Of a DNA stretch of 64,000 nucleotides, positions 1-8,055 are shown piece by piece. The stretch lies in NCBI RefSeq assembly GCF_006439395.2, contig NZ_CP083950.1, forward strand, positions 5,445,001-5,509,000. The letters are read 5' to 3'. Numbering within the stretch: position 1 is the stretch's first letter; each line of letters begins with the position of its first letter. This DNA is from Mesorhizobium sp. B4-1-4. Lineage in GTDB: Bacteria > Pseudomonadota > Alphaproteobacteria > Rhizobiales > Rhizobiaceae. The notes beneath the pieces are model-generated. The model made no database searches, had not been told where the DNA came from, and saw only the letters and a program-made list of their open reading frames with translations. Made by a program: the position numbers and the translations under genes.

Positions 1-1210
1 CGAGGCGCGGACCAATGAAGCGCGCATACCAGTCGACGAACTGGATCACGCCACCCTCATGCAGCTCCGAATACGGGCCTGGTTCGTAGGCCGGCGACAG
101 GATGCCGAAGGCGTTTTCCTCGACGATACGGCGATCCTGATCGTTGGTCTCGGTCCACACATGGGTGAGTTCGGCGAGATCGTAATCGACGCTCTCGACC
201 GCATCCTTGTGCACCAGCCATTTCGTCGTCACGGCCGTTTCCGTGGCACTGATCGGCAGCACGCGGAAGGTGACGGCGTGATCGATCAGGATGTGGTTCC
301 AGGTGGTTGGATAGTGGTAGTGCATCAGGGTGCCGATGCGGTCGGCCGAGACGCTGTCGGAGAGGTTCTTCTTCACCGCCCGCTTGCCGCTCATCGTGTA
401 GCTGACCGCGTCGCGCAGCAGCGGCGCGCGGGTGGCGCGATATTGCCCGGCCGGATCGATGCGGAATTTGCTCGGCAGGCCAACGGCCTCGCATTTCGCC
501 CAGTGCGCGATCATCTCAGGATCGCTGTCGGCGCCCTGTACACCGGTCACGGTCGGCGCTTCCGGGAAGGTCTTGCAAAGCTCCGGATGGCTGCCGGCGC
601 AATGGTAGCACTCGCGGTTGTTTTCCCAGACCAGCTTCCAGTTGCCCTTCTCGATGATGGTGCTCTGGAAAGCGATCTTTGCTTCGCTCAGCCGGTGCGG
701 CTTGAGATAGGGTTCGATCATCGCCCGCATCGGTGCGAAGTCGGCGGGCTCCTTGGCCAGGCAGATGAAGATGTAGCCGGCAACGCTCTCACGGGCGACC
801 GGCTTCAGGCCGAATTGGCTTTTGTCGAAACCGTCGGCCATCTGGCGGGCGAACAGCAGGCGGCCGTCGAGCTCGTAGGTCCACTGGTGATAAGGGCAGA
901 CCAGTTTGGCCGCCAAGCCCTTATCAGTGTTGCAGACGCGGCTGCCGCGATGGCGGCAGGAGTTGTGGAAGGCATTGATCTTGCCCTGCTGGTCGCGCAC
1001 CAGCACGACCGGATAGTCGCCGATCTGCACGGTGATGAAGCTTCCCGGCTTCGGCAATTCGCAATCATGGCCGATGAACAGCCAATCGCGATACCAGATC
1101 AGCTCCATGTCGAGCTTGAAGCAGTCCGGGTCGGTGTAGAAGGGCTGTTCCAGCGAAAAGCCCTCTCTGCGGCCGTTCAAGAGCCTCAGCATATCGTTGC
1201 GCACATCCAT
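1..1210 (-). CDS. gbcA: Rieske oxygenase alpha subunit, glycine betaine demethylase type (3' end outside window)
   Basis: Reads from an ATG at 1210 leftwards off the window edge; 403 codons are visible, close to full length for the family. A Rieske [2Fe-2S] motif C-R-H-R ... C-P-Y-H-Q-W lies at about residues 84-107. A mononuclear-iron region with N-N-R-E-C-Y-H-C-A-G-S-H follows around residue 200. The residues around both motifs match GbcA, the oxygenase that with the GbcB reductase converts glycine betaine to dimethylglycine; Stc2-type stachydrine demethylases are close alternatives. The start at 1210 is preceded by AGGACAG; an in-frame ATG at 1225 would add five residues. Only a few C-terminal residues are missing. 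The family call rests on recalled motifs and is fairly sure; the exact substrate is inferred. Confidence 0.82.
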   Translation of the reverse strand, partial: MDVRNDMLRLLNGRREGFSLEQPFYTDPDCFKLDMELIWYRDWLFIGHDCELPKPGSFITVQIGDYPVVLVRDQQGKINAFHNSCRHRGSRVCNTDKGLAAKLVCPYHQWTYELDGRLLFARQMADGFDKSQFGLKPVARESVAGYIFICLAKEPADFAPMRAMIEPYLKPHRLSEAKIAFQSTIIEKGNWKLVWENNRECYHCAGSHPELCKTFPEAPTVTGVQGADSDPEMIAHWAKCEAVGLPSKFRIDPAGQYRATRAPLLRDAVSYTMSGKRAVKKNLSDSVSADRIGTLMHYHYPTTWNHILIDHAVTFRVLPISATETAVTTKWLVHKDAVESVDYDLAELTHVWTETNDQDRRIVEENAFGILSPAYEPGPYSELHEGGVIQFVDWYARFIGPRL

Positions 1211-1357
1211 GTCCTGTCCTCGCATTCATCGCATCGGCCCGTCCAAACGGACGCGCGTCGCTCTAATGACTGAACCGGAGGGGATGAGAGGAAGGACAAG
1301 GCTGCATGCCGGCAAGCGCCGGGCATGCGGCATCCGCCTCTTGACCGCCCACCGCGA

Positions 1358-1666
1358 TCAGTCGAGTTCTACGATCTCTGGCTGGTTTCCGGGCTCTGGA
1401 GTGTCCTTGCGGACGGTCGCGACACCTTCCCAGGCTTTCGCCCAGTGGTCTCCCGTTGCGACTTGAACTCCACCACCGTTGCGGGGGCAGCGCCGGACTT
1501 TGACCGGCTTCCCAATTCTCCGCCCCGTCGTCACGAAGCGGCACCTGAGATGACCTGATCTAATCACGACAGCGCTTGCGACATCGGCATGAAAGCGACA
1601 TCGCATCCATGTGGCGCGACACCCATGCGCAACGATCAGGTCACGAACAGCGACAGCGAAAATCAT
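1358..1666 (-). CDS. Possible small hypothetical protein (102 aa), doubtful
   Basis: Open frame with an ATG at 1666 and stop at 1358. Codon choice in the second half looks coding-like (GTC, CGC, GCC, AAG preferred), and the product is Arg/Cys/Trp-rich with an acidic C-terminus. No Shine-Dalgarno is visible before the start and I recognise no domain or relative. It could equally be a chance frame in an 840-base intergenic region. Listed so the region is not described as empty. Confidence 0.25.
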   Translation of the reverse strand: MIFAVAVRDLIVAHGCRATWMRCRFHADVASAVVIRSGHLRCRFVTTGRRIGKPVKVRRCPRNGGGVQVATGDHWAKAWEGVATVRKDTPEPGNQPEIVELD

Positions 1667-2055
1667 CGCGGTGACGGCCGCGCCGGGCGTCGGAATCGGC
1701 CCGGAGTGGAAGCAAAAAGGGTTAGTGGTTTCGAAAAGTGACTATTAGCAGATTCTAAAATCGAACCGAACGGTTCGTTTCTGTTGACGGTGCGTGCAGG
1801 ACGGTGTGAACGCCGAGCCTCCGATACAGTCGGTGATGACGACGCCGACTTTAATTAACGCTTTGATATTCCAACGGAAAAATCGCACGTGGAAGATCTT
1901 GGTACAATTTCAAGTAGTGGATTCATGGTCCACGTTGAACATCTTCGTGATTGGAAACGGCTAGCTGGCTCTCCCACATCGGGGTCGTCCGAACGACGCG
2001 ATTTCAATCCCAAGACACGCCGCTAGACGGACGGAAAGATACTGGAGTACCCAAA
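1667..2055. other. Intergenic region before the DUF680 genes
   Basis: AT-richer than its surroundings. Besides the 16-bp inverted repeat described separately it holds the leader of the first DUF680 gene. No further gene is supported; a frame that starts at 1951 is simply an upstream extension of the DUF680 gene and lacks family similarity. Confidence 0.4.
1762..1777. promoter_or_regulatory. Inverted repeat, TetR-type operator candidate
   Basis: CGAACC-GAAC-GGTTCG: perfect 6-bp arms around a 4-bp centre, in AT-rich DNA between gbcA and the DUF680 genes. Short AACCG/CGGTT palindromes are typical TetR-family operators, but no TetR gene is in the window, so the binding protein and the controlled gene are unknown. 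Confidence 0.3.
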
Positions 2056-2253
2056 ATGAAAAAGATTGTTCTCACTGCCGCCGCCCTTCTGGCCATTTCC
2101 GGCAGCGCCTTCGCTGGTAGCGATCACTATGGTGCGAATGCCCCCGCGGCCACTGCTGCCGACAGCTCTTACACCGCTTCGATCAAGAAGTCGGAACCGG
2201 CTGCTCAGACGCCCACCCACGGTGCTGACCGCAACCTCTTCGGCAACAACTAA
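2056..2253 (+). CDS. DUF680 family small secreted protein, copy 1
   Basis: A 65-aa protein with a Lys-Lys N-terminus, a hydrophobic core and an A-F-A cleavage site near residue 20, so it is probably exported. The mature part is Ser/Thr/Ala-rich and ends in the conserved D-R-N-L-F-G-N-N. This architecture is the DUF680 family, found in large paralogous sets in Mesorhizobium; function unknown. The start at 2056 follows GGAG with good spacing and begins the signal peptide; an upstream in-frame start at 1951 adds residues unlike the family. It is first of three tandem copies on the same strand. Confidence 0.8.
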   Translation: MKKIVLTAAALLAISGSAFAGSDHYGANAPAATAADSSYTASIKKSEPAAQTPTHGADRNLFGNN

Positions 2254-2269
2254 CAGCCGATCTCCAGTA

Positions 2270-2292
2270 GGCGGCGGGTTTGGCCCGCCGCC
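2270..2292 (+). promoter_or_regulatory. GC-rich hairpin between DUF680 copies 1 and 2
   Basis: Perfect 9-bp stem GGCGGCGGG/CCCGCCGCC with a 5-base loop, 16 bases after the first stop codon and without a T-tract. It may stabilise the upstream mRNA or partly attenuate rather than terminate. A similar 7-bp hairpin follows copy 2. Confidence 0.5.
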
Positions 2293-2325
2293 CTGGCGAC
2301 ACTCAAAGAATTCAGGAGACTTGAA

Positions 2326-2532
2326 ATGAAGAAGATCGCTCTTGCTGCCGTCGCCGTTCTGGCCATTTCCGGCAGCGCTTTCGCCGGCAGTGACAATTAT
2401 GGTTCGAATGGCGCCAGCCAGCCGGCCGCCACGTCGACGGACAACTCATACACCGCTTCGATCAAGAAGTCCGAACCGGCGGCTCAGACGCCTGCGCACG
2501 GTGCCGACCGCAACCTGTTCGGCAACAACTAA
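2326..2532 (+). CDS. DUF680 family small secreted protein, copy 2
   Basis: A 68-aa close paralogue of the preceding gene: near-identical signal peptide (L-A-I-S-G-S-A-F-A-G-S-D) and identical C-terminal third ending D-R-N-L-F-G-N-N. It differs mainly by a small Ser/Gln/Pro insertion after the signal peptide. AGGAGA precedes the ATG. Two copies this similar side by side point to a recent tandem duplication. Function unknown. Confidence 0.8.
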   Translation: MKKIALAAVAVLAISGSAFAGSDNYGSNGASQPAATSTDNSYTASIKKSEPAAQTPAHGADRNLFGNN

Positions 2533-2545
2533 TATCAACGACAAC

Positions 2546-2563
2546 CGGCGGGCTTGCCCGCCG
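2546..2563 (+). promoter_or_regulatory. Short GC hairpin between DUF680 copies 2 and 3
   Basis: CGGCGGG-CTTG-CCCGCCG, 7-bp stem, 13 bases after the copy 2 stop and with no T-run. It occupies the same relative position as the hairpin after copy 1, so it was probably duplicated with the gene. Confidence 0.45.
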
Positions 2564-2593
2564 CTTGGATTCGCGAATACCGGAGTACCCGAA

Positions 2594-2833
2594 ATGAAAA
2601 AGATTGTTCTTACCGCCGCCGCTCTTCTGATTGCCGCCGGCAGCGCCTATGCGGCCAATGACAATGTTGGCGGCACCGACATCAACAAGCAGGCGACGAC
2701 CGCCAATGTCGACACTTCGCATACCGGCTCGATCCGCAATGAAGGATCGCCGGTCTACAAGCTGCTCAATTCCTCGGGTGACGCACAGAAGTCCGCCCCA
2801 CAGGGCAGCGACCGGAATCTCTTCGGCCGTTAA
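2594..2833 (+). CDS. DUF680 family small secreted protein, copy 3 (divergent)
   Basis: A 79-aa protein with the same kind of signal peptide (A-Y-A cleavage, then A-N-D-N) but a divergent, longer middle containing S-H-T-G-S-I-R-N-E. It keeps the family ending S-D-R-N-L-F-G-R. GGAG before the ATG at 2594 supports this start. Only the signal peptide and the ends are conserved with copies 1 and 2, so this is an older duplicate. A bidirectional terminator follows directly. Function unknown. Confidence 0.75.
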   Translation: MKKIVLTAAALLIAAGSAYAANDNVGGTDINKQATTANVDTSHTGSIRNEGSPVYKLLNSSGDAQKSAPQGSDRNLFGR

Positions 2834-2850
2834 TAGCTGATGTGGAATAC

Positions 2851-2888
2851 AAAAAGAGCCGCGGGCCGATGCCTGCGGCTCTTTTTTA
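2851..2888. terminator. Bidirectional rho-independent terminator
   Basis: AAAAAGAGCCGC ... GCGGCTCTTTTTT: a strong GC stem flanked by A-run and T-run, so it works on both strands. It lies between the DUF680 genes (+) and the convergent 3' end of the agl operon (-), terminating both. Confidence 0.85.
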
Positions 2889-2903
2889 TCACCAGAACCT
2901 GTT

Positions 2904-4016
2904 TCAGGCCGCCTTTGCTTCTACCTCGTGAAGCGCAAAGGAGCGGCCGTCGGCGTCGAAGATATGAAGGTCGCCGGCGTCGGCGGTCAGCCGCAGCGTC
3001 GAGCCGCGCTTGACCTCGACATTGCCAGGCAGCTTGGTCACCAGCGGCAGGTCGGCCCTGCCGATGTCGACATAGACCAGCTGGACCTCGCCGAGCTGTT
3101 CGACATAATCGACCGTCCCCTCGAATAGATAGTCCGTGCCGCTGGCGATCGCGAGATCTTCCGGCCGTACGCCGAAGCTTACCGCCGCTCCCTTTGCAGA
3201 TGCCGGCGTTGCGATCGGCACTGTCGCCTTGCGGCCGCCGACATGGCTGACGACGGTTGGGCTGCCGGTCCTGTCGACAGTCGCCGGCAGGATGTTCATG
3301 GCCGGCGAGCCGATGAACTGGGCGACGAACAGGTTGCCGGGCCTCTTGTAGAGTTCCATCGGTGTTCCGACCTGCTCGATATGGCCCTCCTTCAGCACCA
3401 CGATACGGTCGGCCAGCGTCATCGCCTCGACCTGGTCGTGGGTGACGTAGATCATGGTCGTGTTGGGCATCGATTCCTTGAGCTTGGCGATCTCGATACG
3501 CGTGGCGACACGCAGCGCGGCGTCAAGGTTCGACAGCGGCTCGTCGAACAGGAACACTTTCGGATTGCGCACGATGGCGCGGCCGATGGCGACGCGCTGA
3601 CGCTGACCGCCCGACATCGCCTTGGGCAGACGGTCGAGATACTTGGTCAGCTGCAGGATTTCCGCCGCCTGGCGCACGCGCTTGTCGATCTCGGCCTTGC
3701 TTTCCTTGCCGATCTTCATTGAGAAGGCCATGTTGTCGTAGACGGTCATGTGCGGATAGAGGGCGTAGGACTGGAACACCATGGCGATGCCCCGCTTCGA
3801 CGGCGGCACGTCGTTGACAACCTCGCCGTCGATCCTGAGTTCGCCTGAGGTGATCTCCTCGAGCCCGGCGATGGACCGCAGCAAGGTCGACTTGCCGCAG
3901 CCCGACGGGCCGACGAAGACGATGAACTCGCCTGATTTGATGTCGAGGTCGATGCCGTGGAGAATGTTGAGATTGCCGTAGGACTTCTTCACTTGTCGCA
4001 GCGTGACATCGGCCAT
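2904..4016 (-). CDS. aglK: Alpha-glucoside ABC transporter ATP-binding protein AglK
   Basis: A 370-aa MalK/UgpC-type ATPase that energises sugar import. Visible: Walker A G-P-S-G-C-G-K-S-T at 36-44, signature S-G-G-Q at 135-138, Walker B F-L-F-D-E-P at 155-160, switch His193, then a C-terminal TOBE/MalK regulatory region. It is the last gene of an operon in the order aglE-F-G-A-K, 24 bases behind the glucosidase gene, and ends at the shared terminator. The order matches the Sinorhizobium alpha-glucoside system (sucrose, maltose, trehalose), so the substrate is inferred from synteny. Confidence 0.88.
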   Translation of the reverse strand: MADVTLRQVKKSYGNLNILHGIDLDIKSGEFIVFVGPSGCGKSTLLRSIAGLEEITSGELRIDGEVVNDVPPSKRGIAMVFQSYALYPHMTVYDNMAFSMKIGKESKAEIDKRVRQAAEILQLTKYLDRLPKAMSGGQRQRVAIGRAIVRNPKVFLFDEPLSNLDAALRVATRIEIAKLKESMPNTTMIYVTHDQVEAMTLADRIVVLKEGHIEQVGTPMELYKRPGNLFVAQFIGSPAMNILPATVDRTGSPTVVSHVGGRKATVPIATPASAKGAAVSFGVRPEDLAIASGTDYLFEGTVDYVEQLGEVQLVYVDIGRADLPLVTKLPGNVEVKRGSTLRLTADAGDLHIFDADGRSFALHEVEAKAA

Positions 4017-4040
4017 GATTTTCTCCCGGTGATTTGAAAT

Positions 4041-5705
4041 TCAGTCTATGCGCCCGAACCAGGCGCCGTAGCCGCCGAGGCGGACGGTGCCTGTATCTGC
4101 CTTCTCCGAAAATCCGTGTCCCGGCAAAGGTTGCAGCGATCGGTCGCCAAGGTCAACCTCGGCCGGCTTGGCGCCCAGATTGAAGACACAGACGATCTGC
4201 TCATTGCCCGCCCGGCGCGTGAAGGCGACGGTGTCGCCCTGGCTTTCGATGAAATTGATATCGCCCTTGGCCAGCGCCGGATGGGCGCGGCGGAAGGCGA
4301 GAAAGCGCCGGTAGTGCTCAAGCAGTGACGTCTCGTCACCCTGCTGTACATTGACCGCCTGCGACAGATGCTTGGCCGGCACCGGCAACCATGGCTTTGC
4401 CTGGGAGAAGCCGCCATTCTTGGCGCTGCCGTCCCACACCATGGGCGTGCGGCAGCCATCCCGGCCCTTGAATTCCGGCCAGAAGCGGATGCCATAGGGA
4501 TCCTGCAGGTCCTCGAAGCGCAGGTCGGCCTCGCCGAGCCCGAGTTCTTCGCCCTGATAGATGCAGACCGAGCCGCGCAGCGACATCAGCAATGCCGAAA
4601 TGACCTTGAGATAGGCGACCGGGTCGGCCTCATTGGCGGCCCAGCGCGAGGCCGGGCGCATCACGTCATGGTTGGAAAACGCCCAGCACGACCAGCCGTC
4701 GCTGGCGACCTTGCCGAAGGCTTCCAATACCGAGCGGACCTTGGCGGCGCTGATCTTCTCCGGCGCCAGGAAGTCGAAGGAATAGCACATGTGCACGCGC
4801 TTGCCGCCGGCGGTATAGGCCGCGACCACGTCCAGCCCGCGCTGCGAATCGCCGACCTCGCCGACCGCGGCGGTCGCCGGATATTCGTCGAGCAGCGCGC
4901 GAAAACGCTCGAGGAAACCGAGGTTTTCCGGGCGGCTCTTGTCGTAGATATGATCCTGGTAATTGTAGGGGTTGACCGCCGGCGCGGTCTGGTCGTTTCG
5001 CTCCTCGGGCGGCAGCGGCGGATTGTTTTCCAGCCCCTGGCTGTGGAAATAGAAATTGATGGTGTCGAGCCGGAAGCCGTCGACGCCGCGCTCCAGCCAG
5101 AAGCGGGTGACGTCGAGCAACGCGTCCTGGACCTCATGGTTGTGGAAGTTGAGGTCCGGCTGCTCGGCGAGAAAATTGTGCAAGTAATATTGCTGGCGGC
5201 TGGTGTCCCACTGCCAGGCCGATCCGCCGAAGATCGACAGCCAGTTGTTGGGTGGCGTGCCGTCGGGTCTGGCATCCGCCCAGACATACCAGTCCGCCTT
5301 GAGATTGGTGCGGCTCGACCGGCTCTCCTTGAACCACGGGTGGATGTCGGCGGTGTGCGACAGCACTTCGTCGATCATCACCTTGAGGCCCAGCCGGTGC
5401 GATTCCGCAACCAGCGCATCGAAATCGGCAAGCGTGCCGAACATCGGGTCGACGTCGCAATAGTCCGACACGTCGTAGCCGAAATCCTTCATCGGCGATT
5501 TGAAGAAGGGCGAGATCCAGATGGCGTCCGCGCCGAGCGCGGCGATGTAGGGCAGGCGCCGCACTATGCCTTTCAGGTCGCCGATGCCGTCGCCGTCGGA
5601 GTCCTGATAGGAGCGCGGATAGATCTGGTAGATGACCGCGCCACGCCACCAGTCACGGTCGATGGCGGGATCTGGTCTCGAAGTCGCTTTCAAAGCCGAT
5701 TGCAT
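4041..5705 (-). CDS. aglA: GH13 alpha-glucosidase AglA
   Basis: A 554-aa cytoplasmic glycoside hydrolase family 13 enzyme with no signal peptide. Catalytic elements: G-F-R-L-D-T (nucleophile Asp214), V-G-E-V-G (acid/base Glu283) and N-H-D (His346-Asp347, transition-state Asp); region I reads I-D-E-V-L-S-H. The N-terminal Y-Q-I-Y-P-R-S-Y-Q-D-S-D-G-D-G-I-G-D is typical of oligo-1,6/alpha-glucosidases. It hydrolyses imported alpha-glucosides to monosaccharides. The gene lies between aglG, with 4 bases between stop and start, and aglK, consistent with one transcript. Confidence 0.9.
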   Translation of the reverse strand: MQSALKATSRPDPAIDRDWWRGAVIYQIYPRSYQDSDGDGIGDLKGIVRRLPYIAALGADAIWISPFFKSPMKDFGYDVSDYCDVDPMFGTLADFDALVAESHRLGLKVMIDEVLSHTADIHPWFKESRSSRTNLKADWYVWADARPDGTPPNNWLSIFGGSAWQWDTSRQQYYLHNFLAEQPDLNFHNHEVQDALLDVTRFWLERGVDGFRLDTINFYFHSQGLENNPPLPPEERNDQTAPAVNPYNYQDHIYDKSRPENLGFLERFRALLDEYPATAAVGEVGDSQRGLDVVAAYTAGGKRVHMCYSFDFLAPEKISAAKVRSVLEAFGKVASDGWSCWAFSNHDVMRPASRWAANEADPVAYLKVISALLMSLRGSVCIYQGEELGLGEADLRFEDLQDPYGIRFWPEFKGRDGCRTPMVWDGSAKNGGFSQAKPWLPVPAKHLSQAVNVQQGDETSLLEHYRRFLAFRRAHPALAKGDINFIESQGDTVAFTRRAGNEQIVCVFNLGAKPAEVDLGDRSLQPLPGHGFSEKADTGTVRLGGYGAWFGRID

Positions 5706-5709
5706 TGTC

Positions 5710-6864
5710 TCAACCTCCTTTCACCGAGCCGGCCAGCAGCCCACGGACGAAATAGCGCTGCAGGGAGAAGAAGACGATCAGCGGCACGATGATGGTGATG
5801 AAGGCTGATGTCGTCAGGATCTCCCAGTTGCCGCCGCGTGAGCCGAGCAGCGCATTGAGCTTGGCCGTCAGCACGATCTGGTCGGGCGCCGTACCGAGGA
5901 AAACCATCGCCACCAGGAGATCGTTCCATACCCACAGGAACTGGAAGATGGCGAACGAGGCAAGCACCGGGAAAGACAGTGGCAGCACGATCTTGACGAA
6001 GATCTCGAAGTCGCTGGCGCCGTCGATGCGCGCCGATTCCATGATCTCACGCGGCAGACCGGCAATGTAGCTGCGCAACAGGTAGATGGCGAAGGGCAGG
6101 CCGAAGCCGGTATGCGCCAGCCAGATGCCGAGATAGGTCTTTGACGGCACGCCGAAGAAAGTGCCGACGCCATTGTAGAGCCTGAGCAGTGGAATGAGCG
6201 ACATCTGCAGGGGGACCACAAGCAGGCCGATGATGACCGCGATCAAAAGCGCGCGGCCGGGAAAGCGCATCCACGCCAGCGCATAGGCCGCGAAGGCCGC
6301 GATCAGGATCGGGATCACCGTCGCCGGGATGGTGACCGTCAGCGAGTTCATGAAGGAGCGGCCGATGCCTTCCGAGAACAGCACGGTCTGATAGTTGTCT
6401 GTGGTGAATTTCGGCGGCGCCGAGGACGCGAAATAAATGCGCTGGCCGCGATCGCCTTCGAACGGCTTCGGCGAGACAAGGACGAAACTGCCGTCGGCGT
6501 TGACCTGCAGGGTCACGCCGTCACCGAGGTCCGCTGGCGTGCCGGCCGGATACTGTATCGGCGCCGCGGCCTTGACACCGAAGGCGCTGATCGCGCGCTT
6601 GGCGCCATCGCCGAAAATGTTGCCTTCGATGACGTATTTGCCGTCCTTCTGGGTCTGCGCCGAGGCGGCCGGCAATCGTCCGGCCTCGGTCTGGCTGGAA
6701 CTGGCAAAGGAATTCCACCAGCCCGAGGCGACGATCTGATCCTTGTCGCGCAGCGACGAGACGAGGATGCCGAGCGTGGGGATGGTCCAGATCACGACGA
6801 AGACGAGCACCGCGATGTGGACGCCGAAACGGCCGACAAAGGACTTTCCGGTGGTGACGGCCAT
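5710..6864 (-). CDS. aglG: Alpha-glucoside ABC transporter permease AglG
   Basis: A 384-aa MalG-type inner-membrane permease. TM1 lies at about 15-35, followed by a periplasmic insertion of roughly 120 residues rich in Asp/Gly/Ser, then five more TM helices. The EAA coupling loop (L-P-R-E-I-M-E-S-A-R-I-D-G-A) contacts AglK. Ordinary MalG proteins are about 280-300 aa; the insertion after TM1 accounts for the excess and, as I recall it, is usual for AglG-type subunits. Its start is one base from the aglF stop, implying translational coupling. Confidence 0.87.
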   Translation of the reverse strand: MAVTTGKSFVGRFGVHIAVLVFVVIWTIPTLGILVSSLRDKDQIVASGWWNSFASSSQTEAGRLPAASAQTQKDGKYVIEGNIFGDGAKRAISAFGVKAAAPIQYPAGTPADLGDGVTLQVNADGSFVLVSPKPFEGDRGQRIYFASSAPPKFTTDNYQTVLFSEGIGRSFMNSLTVTIPATVIPILIAAFAAYALAWMRFPGRALLIAVIIGLLVVPLQMSLIPLLRLYNGVGTFFGVPSKTYLGIWLAHTGFGLPFAIYLLRSYIAGLPREIMESARIDGASDFEIFVKIVLPLSFPVLASFAIFQFLWVWNDLLVAMVFLGTAPDQIVLTAKLNALLGSRGGNWEILTTSAFITIIVPLIVFFSLQRYFVRGLLAGSVKGG

Positions 6865-6865
6865 C

Positions 6866-7879
6866 TCAGTGCCCTCCCGTCTCTTTATTGGCCTGACGGA
6901 TGTTCCAGATCATGATCGGAATGACCGCGATCATGATGATGATGGCGATCGTGGCACCGCGACCGAAATCGCCGCCGCCGCGGAACATCCAGTCGAACAT
7001 CAGATTGGCCAGCACCTGGCTGTTCCATTGGCCGTTGGTCATGGTCAGCACGATGTCGAACACTTTCAGCACCAGGATGGTGATTGTGGTCCACACCACC
7101 GCGATGGTGCCCCAGATCTGCGGCACCATGATCTTCCAGAATATCTGGAACGGGTTGGCACCGTCGATGACCGCGGCCTCCAGCGTTTCTTCCGGAATGC
7201 CGCGCAGTGCCGAGGACAGGATAACCATGGCAAAGCCGGTCTGGATCCAGATCAGGATGATCATCAGGAAGAAATTGTTCCAGAACGGCAGCGATATCCA
7301 CACCTGTGGCTGGCCGCCGAAATGCTGGATGACGGCGTTAAGCAGGCCGATCTGGATCTGGCCTTCACCACGATATTCGTAGATGAACTTCCAGATCACG
7401 CTGGCGCCGACGAAGGAGATGGCCAGCGGCAGGAAGATCAGGCTCTTGGCAATCGTGCCCCACCAGATCTTGTCGGTGAGCACGGCGATGATCAGGCCAA
7501 GGAAGGTGCAGGCCGCCGGCACCACCGCCAGCCACAGGATGTTGTTCAGGATCGAGTTTCGCAGGTCCTGATCGCGCAACGCCCATTCATAGTTGGCAAG
7601 CCCCACGAAACTGGTGCCGCCACGGTCGAAGACGGAGAGCCACAGCGTGGCGATCACCGGATAGATCAGGTAGATGGTCAGGATGATCAGAGCCGGGCCG
7701 ACGAACAGCCAGGGCCGCACCAATCCCTGCCGGCGCAGATTGTTGACGGCAGCCGTGCCGGAGACCCCGCGCGAGGGGAAGATCAGGTCGAGCAGTTTGT
7801 TGGCGCCCCAGAAATAGGCGACGCAGCCGCCGACGCCGATGATGATGACAAATATGGCCGAGAATATCTGAGTCGCCAT
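6866..7879 (-). CDS. aglF: Alpha-glucoside ABC transporter permease AglF
   Basis: A 337-aa MalF-type permease. An N-terminal TM segment (5-27) is followed by a short cytoplasmic stretch and the six-helix core. EAA loop: G-I-P-E-E-T-L-E-A-A-V-I-D-G-A-N. It pairs with AglG to form the channel. The start ATG at 7879 follows GGAGAGGG. The gene is separated from aglE by 176 bases containing hairpins, unlike the tight spacing of the rest of the operon. Confidence 0.87.
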   Translation of the reverse strand: MATQIFSAIFVIIIGVGGCVAYFWGANKLLDLIFPSRGVSGTAAVNNLRRQGLVRPWLFVGPALIILTIYLIYPVIATLWLSVFDRGGTSFVGLANYEWALRDQDLRNSILNNILWLAVVPAACTFLGLIIAVLTDKIWWGTIAKSLIFLPLAISFVGASVIWKFIYEYRGEGQIQIGLLNAVIQHFGGQPQVWISLPFWNNFFLMIILIWIQTGFAMVILSSALRGIPEETLEAAVIDGANPFQIFWKIMVPQIWGTIAVVWTTITILVLKVFDIVLTMTNGQWNSQVLANLMFDWMFRGGGDFGRGATIAIIIMIAVIPIMIWNIRQANKETGGH

Positions 7880-7922
7880 GGGTCCCTCTCCCTGCGCATG
7901 ATCGGCCAGGCAGTGCTGGCGA

Positions 7923-8011
7923 CCGGATGCACCGACTTTCAGTTGTTCGGAACAATCGAAACGCTAAGGCATCCGGTGTGCGGCGCCGGTCGGACCCGGG
8001 CCGTAGCCCGG
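7923..8011 (-). promoter_or_regulatory. Hairpins in the aglE-aglF intercistronic gap
   Basis: Two inverted repeats: CCGGATGC (7923-7930) with GCATCCGG (7969-7976), and CCGGGC-CGTA-GCCCGG (7996-8011). Hairpins between a binding-protein gene and its permease genes usually protect the upstream mRNA 3' end so that the binding protein is made in excess, as known for malE-malF. That role is inferred here. Confidence 0.5.
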
Positions 8012-8055
8012 ATCCAGCAGGAGGATCTGGAAGATTCAGGTCGCGTCGCAGCGGC

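Noticed and set aside
59..1273. Long open frame on the + strand opposite the Rieske oxygenase
   Set aside because: It is the antisense of gbcA; the minus frame has clear Rieske and iron motifs, while the + frame has no recognisable domain.
4368..5792. 474-codon open frame antisense to aglA
   Set aside because: Shadow of the GH13 gene, which has all catalytic residues on the other strand.
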